A DNA stretch of 64,000 nucleotides from Shewanella profunda. Its GTDB lineage: Bacteria > Pseudomonadota > Gammaproteobacteria > Enterobacterales > Shewanellaceae. Where the stretch lies: positions 1 through 64,000 of the forward strand of contig NZ_JAKILG010000012.1 of assembly GCF_023283765.1 (NCBI RefSeq). The letters are read 5' to 3'. The notes beneath the pieces were generated by a model. That model did no database searches and had not been told where the DNA came from. It was given only the letters and a program-made list of their open reading frames with translations. Made by a program: the position numbers and the translations under genes. Positions 28,190-36,665 of this stretch are shown in pieces. Within the stretch, counting starts at the first letter, position 1; every line of letters begins with the position of its first letter.

Positions 28190-29650
28190 CTAAGCTTTAA
28201 CTGGGATTCGCTCTAACACTGCCAGTAACAATGTCCAATATTGGCCGACAGTGGTGATGTTTACCATTTCGTCTGGACCGTGTGGATAGCGAATAGTAGG
28301 CCCAATCGAGACCATGTCCATTTCTGGATAGGGTTTCTTGAATAGACCGCACTCGAGGCCCGCATGGATCACCATGATCACAGGCTCTTTGTGGTAAATA
28401 TCTTGATAGGTTTCACGCACTATCGCCATTACAGGCGAGCTGTTATCTGGCTTCCAACCTGGGTAGGCACCGCTTAAATCGATATCGGCTCCGGCTAAGT
28501 TGGTCAGCGCAGTTAACATACCTTCGACTTGGGTACGACCAGAATCGATCAGTGAGCGAATAAGGCACAGGATAGTGACTTCTTCATCGTTAGTGCTGAT
28601 AACCCCAACATTGAGTGAGGTTTCTGTGACACCTTCGACTTCATCGCTCATGCGGATCACGCCGTTCGGGCAAACATGCAGCAAATCGATCAGGGTATTT
28701 TGGCTGTTTTCGCTCATGACGCGTTTGGGCGTTGGGATAGTGTTTAACACTAAACGCATATCTGGGTCGGCAATGGCTAATTCGGTACGGATAAGCGCTT
28801 CAAACTCAGCGACTTTGTCGTTTAAGGCGCTGACGTTTTCTTCTGGCAACATAAAGCTGATATTGGCTTCCCGTGGGATCGCATTACGCAGGGAACCGCC
28901 GCTAAATTGGGTCAACTCCAACGCTAAATCATCTGCGTTTTCAAAGAGGAAACGCGCCAATAGCTTGTTGGCATTGCCACGACCTAAGTGAATATTTACC
29001 CCAGAGTGACCCCCCTTTAAGCCAGATAAGTGCAGGCTAAAGGCCGAGTAACTTTGCTCAGAGGCTTGCCACACCATAGGCAGGGTGATTTGAGCATCGA
29101 CACCACCGGCGCAGCCCATGTAAATCTCACCTTCTTGCTCTGAGTCGGTATTGATCAGAATGTCAGCGTCTAACATGCCCGCCTGTAAACCAAAAGCGCC
29201 TGTCATGCCCGCTTCTTCATCTATCGTCAGCAGCACTTCTAATGGGCCGTGCTTGATATCATCAGAGCCTAAAATGGCTAAAGCCGATGCCATGCCGATA
29301 CCGTTATCTGAACCTAAGGTTGTGCCCTTGGCTTTAACCCAATCGCCATCCACATAGGCTTCGATAGGATCTTTAGTAAAATCATGCACTTTATCGGCAT
29401 TTTTTTGTGGCACCATATCGATATGGGCTTGAATAACCACTATTTTACGATCTTCCATCCCCGGTGTTGCGGGTTTACGGATGATCAAGTTGCCAACGGC
29501 ATCTTCAACTACGGCAAGTTGTTTGCTTTTCGCCCACGCTTGGATGTGCTGGCTTAAGGCTTGCTCGTGTTTAGAAGGGTGGGGAATCGCGCAGATTTGT
29601 TCAAACCATTGCCATAATGGCTGCGGGTATAACTGACTTAAGGCTGTCAC
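28190..29650 (-). CDS. pepD: Aminoacyl-histidine dipeptidase (peptidase D, M20 family)
   Basis: Cytosolic metallo-dipeptidase that cleaves Xaa-His dipeptides such as carnosine. The GTG at 29650 (TALSQLYPQPLWQWFEQICA after the initiator) has AGGGA at the right spacing and reproduces the E. coli N-terminus, giving 486 residues; an upstream ATG adds five. Zinc-site motifs are visible: QAHIDMVPQKN near residue 75, SDNGIGMASALAIL near 115, and EEAGMTGAFGLQ near 145. CGLFKKPYPEMDMVSIGP lies near the C-terminus. Confidence 0.95.
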   Translation of the reverse strand: MTALSQLYPQPLWQWFEQICAIPHPSKHEQALSQHIQAWAKSKQLAVVEDAVGNLIIRKPATPGMEDRKIVVIQAHIDMVPQKNADKVHDFTKDPIEAYVDGDWVKAKGTTLGSDNGIGMASALAILGSDDIKHGPLEVLLTIDEEAGMTGAFGLQAGMLDADILINTDSEQEGEIYMGCAGGVDAQITLPMVWQASEQSYSAFSLHLSGLKGGHSGVNIHLGRGNANKLLARFLFENADDLALELTQFSGGSLRNAIPREANISFMLPEENVSALNDKVAEFEALIRTELAIADPDMRLVLNTIPTPKRVMSENSQNTLIDLLHVCPNGVIRMSDEVEGVTETSLNVGVISTNDEEVTILCLIRSLIDSGRTQVEGMLTALTNLAGADIDLSGAYPGWKPDNSSPVMAIVRETYQDIYHKEPVIMVIHAGLECGLFKKPYPEMDMVSIGPTIRYPHGPDEMVNITTVGQYWTLLLAVLERIPVKA

Positions 29651-29869
29651 TTGAGTGTCCCTCATAAGGTCTTGTGGGTATAGGGCAAATTTGCGGCCAT
29701 TCTACCACATTCTGTGCAGCCTAATAATCTTGATGTCACAGGCTTTTGTTGAGCTGGCAGCCAAAGTTTCCAGTTCGGTTTTTTCTGGAAGTGTTGATAC
29801 CGCTTTTAGATTGGTAATTAGGCGATAGAGCGGGAATAATGCAGACACAATAATGAAAAAGGATGGGTC

Positions 29870-31408
29870 ATGTTTCAAGTTAACTTCGTTGATGTAAAAG
29901 CAGAAAATGCCATTTTTGATGGTGAAGGCTGGGATGCGGTTGTGGTGGTGACGCCAGATCTGGACTCCATCGGTTTTGATGAGATAGGGTTATTGGCTCA
30001 GCACGGTGCCCACGTGGATAAGCGCGTAGGTAAGAGCCCGACATTACTGTTTGCCCCAGGGCTTGCGGGAGGTCGTTTGATCATTGCGCCCGTCACCCAA
30101 GTGGGCGATGAGTATATCGATGTACGTGTGTATGCTGATGCTGCAAGGGCGGCGATTGCCATTGCAAAAGACGCAGGTGCAAAACGTCCGTTGTTATATG
30201 TGGTGCCATCTAAGGATGTGCGTTTTGGTTTTGCTTCAGAGGTGGCGGCATTAGCTTGCGGCCAAGAGTTATGGCAAACCTTAGAGCTACGTGAAGCGAC
30301 AGGCTTAATGCCTGCATTTGAGGCCATAGGGTTATTATCTTCGTCAACCCATAACAGCAATTTACTCAATGCCTTAGAGGCGGGACGCGTATTAGCGCGG
30401 GATTTATGTGGTACTGAGCCAGAGCGTATGTCGGCTAAAGCCTTTGCCGGTTATTGTCTGCAATCATTCGCGGACAGCGTGATCAAAACCGCGGTGGTGG
30501 AAGACAGAGATATTTTAGAGCGTGACTATCCGCTGCTAAGTGCGGTAGCGCGTTCTTCTTTTGCCGTTGGTCGTCATCAGCCACGCGTGGTAAAACTAGA
30601 GTATCTGCCTGAGGGGCAAGTGACTCGCACTTTCCTGTTTGCGGGTAAGGGCGTAATTTACGACACTGGCGGCGCAGATCTGAAAGTCGGTGGCGCTATG
30701 GCAGGCATGAGCCGCGATAAAGGCGGCGCCTCTGCTGTGGCGGGTTTATTCAAAACCCTGTCAATGCTTAAACCTAAGGGTATTCGGGTGATTGCCGAGT
30801 TAGGATTAGTGCGCAACAGCATTGGCAGCGAAGCCTTCGTCACCGATGAGATCATTACCAGCCATGCGGGTGTGCGAGTGCGTATTGGTAATACGGATGC
30901 CGAAGGGCGCTTAGTGCTGGCGGATTTACTGAGCCATTTACGGATTAAAGCCGTGTCGGCGGTGCAGCCTGAGCTGTTTTCGGTAGCAACACTCACGGGT
31001 CACGTTGTGCGTTGTTATGGCAGTTATCCCGCGGCGGTAGAAAACTCGGTGGCAAGTCTGCAGCAATGCGCTGTCACTTTACAACAGCAGGCGAGTCAGT
31101 GGGGCGAACCCTTTGAAGTGTCGACCTTGCGCCCAGAGGATTTTGCCAAGATCCGCGATGTGTCTGGCGCTGCTGAAATATTATCTTCCAATAATGCACC
31201 ATCATCGATTACCGCTCGCGGACATCAATATCCCGCGGCGTTTTTACTGAAAGCCTCTGGGCTATTTGATCATGGCGTAAATGCACCAATTCCCTTGGCT
31301 TATACACACTTAGATATTGCTGGCAGCGCGACCGAAGGCGATCCGCTCTATGGCAAACCTACGGCTAGTCCGCTGGTGGGCTTGTATCAATATCTGATCA
31401 ATCGCTAA
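29870..31408 (+). CDS. M17 family leucyl aminopeptidase
   Basis: Zinc/manganese aminopeptidase of 512 residues. The N-terminal domain of about 190 residues is divergent. The catalytic domain has GKGVIYDTGGADLKVGGAMA near residue 260 and the M17 signature NTDAEGRLVLADLL near residue 341. AAGGA precedes the ATG. It is more distant from PepA than usual, resembling an M17 paralogue rather than the PepA that also acts in plasmid resolution; the substrate is not predicted. Confidence 0.9.
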   Translation: MFQVNFVDVKAENAIFDGEGWDAVVVVTPDLDSIGFDEIGLLAQHGAHVDKRVGKSPTLLFAPGLAGGRLIIAPVTQVGDEYIDVRVYADAARAAIAIAKDAGAKRPLLYVVPSKDVRFGFASEVAALACGQELWQTLELREATGLMPAFEAIGLLSSSTHNSNLLNALEAGRVLARDLCGTEPERMSAKAFAGYCLQSFADSVIKTAVVEDRDILERDYPLLSAVARSSFAVGRHQPRVVKLEYLPEGQVTRTFLFAGKGVIYDTGGADLKVGGAMAGMSRDKGGASAVAGLFKTLSMLKPKGIRVIAELGLVRNSIGSEAFVTDEIITSHAGVRVRIGNTDAEGRLVLADLLSHLRIKAVSAVQPELFSVATLTGHVVRCYGSYPAAVENSVASLQQCAVTLQQQASQWGEPFEVSTLRPEDFAKIRDVSGAAEILSSNNAPSSITARGHQYPAAFLLKASGLFDHGVNAPIPLAYTHLDIAGSATEGDPLYGKPTASPLVGLYQYLINR

Positions 31409-31570
31409 CGATTTGTGGTAACAAATAGAAATAATTCTGTAATATCTTACTTATTAAGTGTTTACATGATTATTTCTGTTTTTATGTGAAGCTAATCACC
31501 ATTATCCACACTAAAATTGTGTAATTTAATTACATTAAAAAGCGTTAATCAAAAAAAATACAAATAAAGG

Positions 31571-31772
31571 TTGTAATAAAACTACAAATCCATATAATTG
31601 CTTTCGTGGATTAGGCACTACGCCTTTCCTCTCTAGTCTATCCAGGATGGATATTTTTCTCCAAGGACCCGAGTGACAAGTCGTCTCAACGGATTTGAGA
31701 ATCTCTAGTTCCAAGGAACCGAGCCAAGCTTCACTAGAGTACTTAATCACAACTAATTTAGGAGCATTGACT
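31571..31772 (+). promoter_or_regulatory. Promoter and structured leader of a 32-codon ORF
   Basis: A good sigma-70 promoter is TTGTAA (31571-31576), 16 bp, TATAAT (31593-31598). The transcript would start near 31605, leaving about 168 bases of leader before the ATG at 31773. CTCTAGT occurs twice (about 31632 and 31706) and ACTAGAG once (31733), so two alternative pairings compete. TATCCAGGATGGATA and CCAAGGA segments put GGA in loops, a CsrA-binding-like pattern. No riboswitch class is recognised. Confidence 0.45.
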
Positions 31773-31871
31773 ATGTCTTATACAGGCAACAACCCTTTTT
31801 ATTGGCAGAACACTTGGTTTAACACTGATGTTTTGCGTGGCGGTTTATTCGCCATGAGCTTTAAGGCCTAA
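31773..31871 (+). CDS. Small ORF, 32 residues, aromatic-rich, leader-peptide-like
   Basis: ATG at 31773 follows TTAGGAGC, a strong ribosome site, and the frame ends at TAA 31871. The peptide begins MSYTGNNPFYWQNTWFNTDV and ends LRGGLFAMSFKA; Phe/Tyr/Trp make up nearly a quarter of it. The segment WFNTD resembles the WFNID of TnaC leader peptides, but the downstream sequence has no tnaA-like gene and the peptide lacks TnaC's final proline, so the resemblance may be chance. Function unknown; a leader peptide is the best guess. Confidence 0.5.
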   Translation: MSYTGNNPFYWQNTWFNTDVLRGGLFAMSFKA

Positions 31872-32034
31872 CCCTCCTTAAAGTTTGCGTTTCCATCATC
31901 CATCAACCCTTGTATCGCCTTTTTTGGCGTGTTTAGACTCAAGTAGCATATCGGTGTTTTTGCATGGGTATGCCAGGTTTTTCCGCTAGCGCGGTAATGT
32001 ACTTCCCCGAAAGGGACGCTTGAAATATGTCTTT

Positions 32035-32062
32035 GCCTGCTCATTGAGCAGGCTTTTTTTTT
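32035..32062 (+). terminator. Strong rho-independent terminator of the small-ORF unit
   Basis: GCCTGCTC-ATT-GAGCAGGC followed by nine T residues. Confidence 0.93.
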
Positions 32063-32086
32063 GCCTGTCGTTTGTTGTGCTGGATT

Positions 32087-32244
32087 AATTGTTACTATTT
32101 ACCAGTGATCCATTGTCCTTTCATTTAAAAAAGTATCCCAATAGGCTCGACGGCGGCATCCATGCCACCAACGGTCACTGGTGCAACAATGCCAATCTTA
32201 ACTAACCCTATTGTTGTTCGTTTAGCTAAAAAGCTATTGCCCCA
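32087..32244. repeat. ~158-bp imperfect direct repeat, copy A
   Basis: Begins AATTGTTACTATTT and ends ATTGCCCCA; about three-quarters identical to copy B at 32280-32439. The core has a hairpin (GGCGGCAT-CC-ATGCCACC). In copy B the corresponding pair is A/T instead of G/C, a compensatory change. Read on the minus strand the two copies could encode similar peptides (VTVGGMDAAVEPIGIL here), but substitutions are not third-position biased. It may be a short non-autonomous repeat or a decayed duplication. Confidence 0.6.
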
Positions 32245-32279
32245 AAGCAAGATGACTTTATCGTCAGTTGTGCTACATA

Positions 32280-32439
32280 AATTGTCACTGTTTCCCCAGT
32301 GACTCGCCGTCTATTTCTTTCAAAATAAGTATCCCTATAGGCTCGACGGCGACATCCATGTCGCCAACGGTCACTGTTGCAACAGTGGCAATCTTAGCGA
32401 CCATTGAACTGTTCATTTGCCTAAAAGCTTTTTGCCCCA
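32280..32439. repeat. ~160-bp imperfect direct repeat, copy B
   Basis: Begins AATTGTCACTG and ends TTTGCCCCA, with a 35-bp gap after copy A. It contains GGCGACAT-CC-ATGTCGCC and the perfect palindrome CACTGTTGCAACAGTG. A small minus-strand frame (starting MVAKIATVATVTVGDMDVAV) crosses it and ends near 32290, without a good ribosome site; not called as a gene. Confidence 0.6.
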
Positions 32440-32454
32440 TTCCTCGTTAGCAAA

Positions 32455-32709
32455 GTGGCATCTAGCTCACTTCAACATCAGTATGTTGACCCAATTTTAG
32501 TAATGCTACAGAGCTCTGGCCTTATCAGTTTTATCCAACCGCAATTAAGTAAACCGCAGGTGGTATTGGCGAGTCCTTTGGTTAAGGAGGACCGTTCGTG
32601 GCCATGTCCGCAATGCCAGCTAGGTCATTTACAGTTTATTGGGCTGATAAGGCCGCAGTCGGTAGTGATGATAAACAACCAAGGTCAGCCAGTACGCATG
32701 TCAGGATAA
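32455..32709 (+). pseudogene. Probable C-terminal fragment of an insertion-sequence transposase
   Basis: An 84-codon frame contains WPCPQCQLGHLQFIGLIRPQ, a CxxC zinc-ribbon-like motif with the flavour of IS91/IS801-group (Y2, putative transposase) C-termini. There is no upstream catalytic domain in any frame, and the preceding bases are the unrelated direct repeats, so it is a truncated remnant. The family assignment is from recalled motif style only. Confidence 0.4.
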
Positions 32710-32987
32710 CCACGCCATAAAGACGTAGCGTAATGATCGACAGCGAAAAGCAGCCAGCCTTATGGGCGCAAGCCGATGAGGGGATGTGGTGCGAGAGTTG
32801 GCCTGAGTCTGGGCTGGAATGTAGTGGACCACGCGCCTTAGCCAGTCAAAAGTGAGCTTGAAAGAATGAGAAAGCTAAAACGATATCAAGTGATTACCCT
32901 CTAAACTGTATAAAAAACCGCTACCGCAAAAAAGCAAATTCCTATAGCATCATTTATACCCATTTACACGGATGTGGCAGCGGCCAA
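32710..32987. other. Non-coding stretch between transposase fragment and cassette
   Basis: No open frame or RNA signal was recognised. It may be the decayed 3' end of the insertion sequence. Confidence 0.4.
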
Positions 32988-33044
32988 GTCCAACAAGCGA
33001 TTTATGCCCTGCAAACAGCGCAGCGCATAAATACTAAGACGTTA
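32988..33044 (+). other. Weak attC-like site immediately before the cassette
   Basis: GTCCAAC (32988-32994) matches the R'' consensus RYYYAAC. ATTTATGCCCTGC (33000-33012) pairs with GCAGCGCATAAAT (33020-33032), leaving one mismatch. GTTA (33041-33044) is the crossover end. At 57 bp it is at the small limit for attC and lacks the usual extrahelical base. No cassette start matching its R'' (TTGGAC) is visible upstream. It could be a true site or a coincidental hairpin. Confidence 0.3.
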
Positions 33045-34199
33045 TGTGCTTTGAAGGAAAAGGTTGTGACTGAAGATGAAATGATGGAGCAGTACTATCG
33101 TCAAAGAGAGGAAATGAAGATGTTCCTCCTTGATAAACACTCTGCTAATGCTAAGTCAATATCGGATAGTCTAGAGAAATGTGGGTATTCTCTTTCTAAG
33201 GAGAATTTTGAATACTCAGATCCTGTTGGCTTGACAGTTTGTTTTAAAAACTTGGTGTCTATATTGGCTCCTGAGCTTAATCGTGACAAAGATAACTTAG
33301 TAAAATTAAAGCAACTATTCCAGAGCTACGAAAAAAAATCGAGAGAAGGTTATTTATATACAAATAATTATATGCTCATGCTGACGCCTTTACTCAGAAG
33401 AGGTATGCATCCAGTTAATAATTGGGCTCCATTATTTGTAGCAAAAATATGGGAGCTAGACTTAGAGGGGATTGAAGTCTCAGTGGCGTTGGATTATGAC
33501 CGTGCAAAACTTGATGTAAGTGATTATGGCTATGCTGAGCTCGATACTTGGTTTGGCGCTCCTTTTGAAGATGATATTTCAAGTATCAAGGACGGTATAT
33601 CAAAGCTAAGACCACCGATGGATATTGAACAAAGGCTTATAACTTTTATCTTTAATGACAAATACAGTCTTGATATAAAGTGGGACACGAAAGGGCAGAT
33701 TAAAACATTTCAGGCGCTGGAGTTTAGTAATGAAAATGTGTTAGTTGAATTTCAAAATAGTACTTATTACCCAGCAAAGTATATCCATGCAGAATTTGAC
33801 CTTGAATCAAACTCATTTCGTCATTTTGATGGTGCGGTTCATTTTTATACGCATGACGAGTATTTTTCAAGAAGGGATTTGGACTTTAATTTTGCCAACA
33901 AAAATACAAATCTGGTTAAAGCAAAGTCTCAAAAAGTATTCAAACTTGATGGGAAAATCAGCAAAGATGTTTGGTTGGAGTTAACGGGACATTTCTTAAC
34001 TGGAAATCCGTTGATCGTCGAGTATTTCACTGGAAATTATCCACAACATGTATCAGAGCGCTTGAGTCGAGCACGCACATAACAAAGCATTTAAGAGTGA
34101 TTCCCAACGCTTGGCATTTCTCATTCCATCGTTGGGTTTTGTGTTTACAGTGGTATGGTTTAGTTTTGATGGTAGTGTTGCTCACACCTTAATGCGGCG
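33042..34199 (+). mobile_element. Single integron gene cassette (1,158 bp)
   Basis: The left edge is G^TTATGTGC at 33041/33042 and the right edge is GCGGCG^TTA at 34199/34200. The R'' box of its attC (GCACATAAC, 34075-34083) is the exact reverse complement of the left-edge GTTATGTGC. This is the rule for a cassette that once circularised. One gene fills it. No integrase lies in the window, so this is a solo cassette at a secondary site or an integrase-less remnant. Confidence 0.82.
33066..34082 (+). CDS. Integron cassette protein of unknown function
   Basis: I do not recognise this 338-residue protein. The GTG at 33066 is preferred because AAGGA lies seven bases before it; a TTG at 33051 adds five residues but has no ribosome site. 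The stop TAA lies inside the attC R'' box, typical for cassette genes. The protein is hydrophilic with no signal peptide or membrane helix. It is helical and charged at the N-terminus, and beta-rich with aromatic residues in the second half (YPAKYIHAEFDLESNSFRHF near residue 240, FTGNYPQHVSERLSRART at the end). Base composition is more AT-rich than flanking housekeeping genes, consistent with transfer. Integron cassettes often carry toxin-antitoxin, defence or resistance functions, but nothing in the sequence assigns one. Confidence 0.75.
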   Translation: MTEDEMMEQYYRQREEMKMFLLDKHSANAKSISDSLEKCGYSLSKENFEYSDPVGLTVCFKNLVSILAPELNRDKDNLVKLKQLFQSYEKKSREGYLYTNNYMLMLTPLLRRGMHPVNNWAPLFVAKIWELDLEGIEVSVALDYDRAKLDVSDYGYAELDTWFGAPFEDDISSIKDGISKLRPPMDIEQRLITFIFNDKYSLDIKWDTKGQIKTFQALEFSNENVLVEFQNSTYYPAKYIHAEFDLESNSFRHFDGAVHFYTHDEYFSRRDLDFNFANKNTNLVKAKSQKVFKLDGKISKDVWLELTGHFLTGNPLIVEYFTGNYPQHVSERLSRART

Positions 34200-34202
34200 T
34201 TA
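34075..34202 (+). other. VCR-like attC recombination site
   Basis: R'' is ACATAAC, L'' is GCATTTAAGAGTG, L' is CACACCTTAATGC and R' is GTTA. L'' carries one extra T compared with the complement of L', the extrahelical base that fixes strand choice. The interior (CAACGCTTGGCATTTC and CCATCGTTGGG) resembles the Vibrio cholerae repeats, and the length of about 128 bp is in the VCR range. It is followed directly by non-coding DNA. Confidence 0.85.
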
Positions 34203-34342
34203 CCCATAGAAATTTTAATTCGAAACTCACTAATTCGAGCTAAAAATCTAACTTGGAATGTCCCAAAGTGAGTTTATGTTTGGTTGAGTGACTTAGCTTA
34301 AATCTAATCAGTCTAAGATAATGAGGCTTAATTGACTCGTCA

Positions 34343-34687
34343 TTAAGCCCTGAAAAAATACGCGGCAAACCCTGCCCAACTTAATAGTAAGAGCGTTATG
34401 GCAATCCAAGTTGCGGTGGTGAATTGACTTTGAGATTCTAAGGTATCGTCTGAATCCTCTAGATCATCAATGTCATTAACTGTGCGAGATTTTGCTCTCA
34501 ATTGTTGTTTACGTGCTTTATCCCGTTCACGAGCTTTGGCTTTTTGAAGCTTTTTATACTCGGCGATGCCTTTTTCAATCCCTTGGGCGATGAGTTTTGT
34601 TTGCTCTTTGGTTTGCCCCGGTTTTTGGGTGGCTTTAGCTGCGATGAGGGCTTCTTGCTGGGTTTCTGTCGAGATAATGGGTTTCAT
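34343..34687 (-). CDS. DUF2956 family protein
   Basis: A 114-residue protein: a conserved soluble part with KPGQTKEQTKLIAQGIEKG near residue 22 and a Lys/Arg-rich coiled segment (KKLQKAKARERDKARKQQLR) at about 46-65. An acidic linker follows, then one C-terminal membrane helix (about 92-111). The family is known in Shewanella and Vibrio but has no function. The tail-anchored topology suggests a cytoplasmic domain held at the inner membrane. Confidence 0.85.
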   Translation of the reverse strand: MKPIISTETQQEALIAAKATQKPGQTKEQTKLIAQGIEKGIAEYKKLQKAKARERDKARKQQLRAKSRTVNDIDDLEDSDDTLESQSQFTTATWIAITLLLLSWAGFAAYFFRA

Positions 34688-34802
34688 CTGGGGTCTGCCT
34701 AAGTTAACGCGGCTGTGGCGAAAAAGTTATCGCTAAAAGTGTAAACGTAGCGATTATACCCACATTGGACTGCAAAAATGTAAGATGATTATCCTGATTT
34801 CA

Positions 34803-35627
34803 TTAAAAAATCAGTGGATGTCCACCCTGTGGGGCGGGGATATATACAGGCTCGTAGTCCCATACTTCTCGAATGATATCTACCGATAGCGCTTCAGTTG
34901 GTGCACCTTGGCTTACTATTTCTCCTTGTTTTAATACGATTAATTGATCGCTATAGCGAGCGGCTTGGTTTAGGTCATGCAGTACCACTATCACAGTGTA
35001 GGCTTGTTGGTGAGCTAAGTGTTTAGCTAACTCAAGCACTCTGTGCTGCTGGGCGAGATCTAATGCCGATGTCGGTTCATCTAATAAGAGTATGGGAGGA
35101 AAGGGCGATTGACTGAGTTGAGTTAACACTCGGGCGAGTTGGACTCGCTGTTTTTCGCCGCCCGAAAGGGTTGGATAGCTGCGTTTAGTCAGATGGGTTA
35201 AACCGACTTCAGCTAGCTTTTGGTCAACGAGAATATCACCCTCTTTCTTGCTGAGAGTTAAGGGATATAACCCCATAGCAACGACTTCTGTCACACTAAA
35301 GGGAAACGTTAAACTCGCGTGTTGTGGCAGTACGGCTAAGGATTTTGCCAGATCGCTCCTAGGCCAATCCGCTAGCTGGCTATGGCCTAGCTGTATGCAT
35401 TGTCTAGGCGTGCTGATTTCTTGGCAAAGTGCTTTAAGCAAGGTTGATTTTCCTGCACCATTAGGGCCGAGTAATGCTGTAACTGCGCCCGATTGAAACT
35501 GTACATTAATGTCTCGTAATACTGGTTTTTGTCCAATGGATACATTCAGCTGGCTAATATTCAACTGAGTGCGCTTTGCATCTGCAATGCTTGAATAACG
35601 CGTATCTGAAAGATGACTGGTCAGCAT
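34803..35627 (-). CDS. hmuV: Heme ABC transporter ATP-binding protein HmuV
   Basis: ATPase of the heme importer, 274 residues. Walker [10 protein letters not shown] near residue 54, Q-loop at [11 protein letters not shown], signature [15 protein letters not shown] near residue 156, Walker [16 protein letters not shown]. It is downstream of hmuU with 10 bases between and, with hmuT, forms the inner-membrane heme import system. Fed by the hugA receptor encoded on the other strand. Confidence 0.93.
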   Translation of the reverse strand: MLTSHLSDTRYSSIADAKRTQLNISQLNVSIGQKPVLRDINVQFQSGAVTALLGPNGAGKSTLLKALCQEISTPRQCIQLGHSQLADWPRSDLAKSLAVLPQHASLTFPFSVTEVVAMGLYPLTLSKKEGDILVDQKLAEVGLTHLTKRSYPTLSGGEKQRVQLARVLTQLSQSPFPPILLLDEPTSALDLAQQHRVLELAKHLAHQQAYTVIVVLHDLNQAARYSDQLIVLKQGEIVSQGAPTEALSVDIIREVWDYEPVYIPAPQGGHPLIF

Positions 35628-35637
35628 AGAGGCTCGT

Positions 35638-36654
35638 TTAGGTTAACTTACTGCGCTGTTGCAGTAATAGGAAGATAAAGAAAGGTGCGCCGAGCAATGC
35701 GGTGACAAGCCCTACGGGTAATTCCGCTGGTGGTAAAAAGGCACGGGCACCAATGTCGGCAAGTGCCAGTAAGGTGGCACCTAAAAGTGCGCTGATGGGG
35801 AGGAGTTGCCTATGATCTGGGCCGAGTATCATACGTACTAAGTGAGGTACCACTAAACCGATAAAGCCGATAATGCCAGTTGCCGCAACGCTAACACCCA
35901 CTCCGAGCGCACAGAGTAAAATAAGCCTGAGCTTGAGCCTATCCACATTGATCCCAAGATGACGCGCTTCAGCTTCACCAAGTAGCAAGGCATTTAGCGC
36001 CCTCGCATCTTGATGAAATCGCCAACTGATAAAAACTAAGGTCGCTAAACACAGGCTGACATATATCCATTGTGCTCCTGCAATCGAGCCCATTTGCCAG
36101 AGGGTGAGATCCCTAAGTGCCATATCATTCGCGAGGTAGGTGAGCACACCAATACCCGCCCCAGCCAGTGCGGCAATGGCAACACCAGATAGCAGTAAGA
36201 GTACAACCGACGTTCCCGTCGGGCTACTGGCAAGGCGATAGACGACAAGCGTTGTTATTAAGCCTGCAACAAAGGCACTTATTGGGATCATTAACGGATT
36301 TGTGTTGGGTAACAGCACGATACAGATGGCTGCACCAAGCGCTGCGCCGGAAGATACCCCGATAATACCCGGATCAGCCAAGGGGTTACGGAATAACCCC
36401 TGCATAACGGCGCCACACTGGGCGAGTATTGCACCTACTGCCAGTGCCAGCAAAGTACGCGGTAAACGCACATTGTTGATGACAAGCTGTTCATGTGGCG
36501 CAATATTGCCGATATTTTGCTGGGTCGCCCAATTGACCACCGCACTTAGGGCATCAATTAAACTGATACTGACGGGGCCCGTGCTCACCGAGAGTAAGCA
36601 GCTTAAACCTAACAGTGAGATAAGACCGGGCCAAAGCCAGCGACTAAGCTGCAT
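35638..36654 (-). CDS. hmuU: Heme ABC transporter permease HmuU
   Basis: FecCD/BtuC-type permease of 338 residues with about ten membrane helices. Visible: [20 protein letters not shown] near residue 53, [19 protein letters not shown] near 92, and [20 protein letters not shown] near 262 (the ATPase-coupling region). TAGGAATAG precedes the ATG. Operon hmuT-hmuU-hmuV. Confidence 0.94.
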   Translation of the reverse strand: MQLSRWLWPGLISLLGLSCLLSVSTGPVSISLIDALSAVVNWATQQNIGNIAPHEQLVINNVRLPRTLLALAVGAILAQCGAVMQGLFRNPLADPGIIGVSSGAALGAAICIVLLPNTNPLMIPISAFVAGLITTLVVYRLASSPTGTSVVLLLLSGVAIAALAGAGIGVLTYLANDMALRDLTLWQMGSIAGAQWIYVSLCLATLVFISWRFHQDARALNALLLGEAEARHLGINVDRLKLRLILLCALGVGVSVAATGIIGFIGLVVPHLVRMILGPDHRQLLPISALLGATLLALADIGARAFLPPAELPVGLVTALLGAPFFIFLLLQQRSKLT

Positions 36655-36665
36655 CGCGACTATTC

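Larger units (their letters stand above)
31605..32062 (+). ncRNA. Candidate structured RNA containing a small ORF
   Basis: From the promoter at 31571-31598 to the terminator at 32035-32062 there is one uninterrupted transcription unit of about 450 bases. It contains a 32-codon ORF but no other gene. Downstream of the ORF several hairpins are visible: CGCC-TTTTTT-GGCG, CCGC-TAGC-GCGG and TCCC-CGAAA-GGGA. It may be a dual-function regulatory RNA or a leader whose structural gene is lost. Not assigned to a known family. Confidence 0.35.

Noticed and set aside
31773..31871. Calling the small ORF tnaC
   Set aside because: Only WFNTD matches TnaC. The terminal proline and any tnaA-like gene are absent.
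32268..32450. A 60-codon plus-strand frame in repeat copy B
   Set aside because: Low-complexity Ser/Thr sequence without a ribosome site; it is not kept in copy A.
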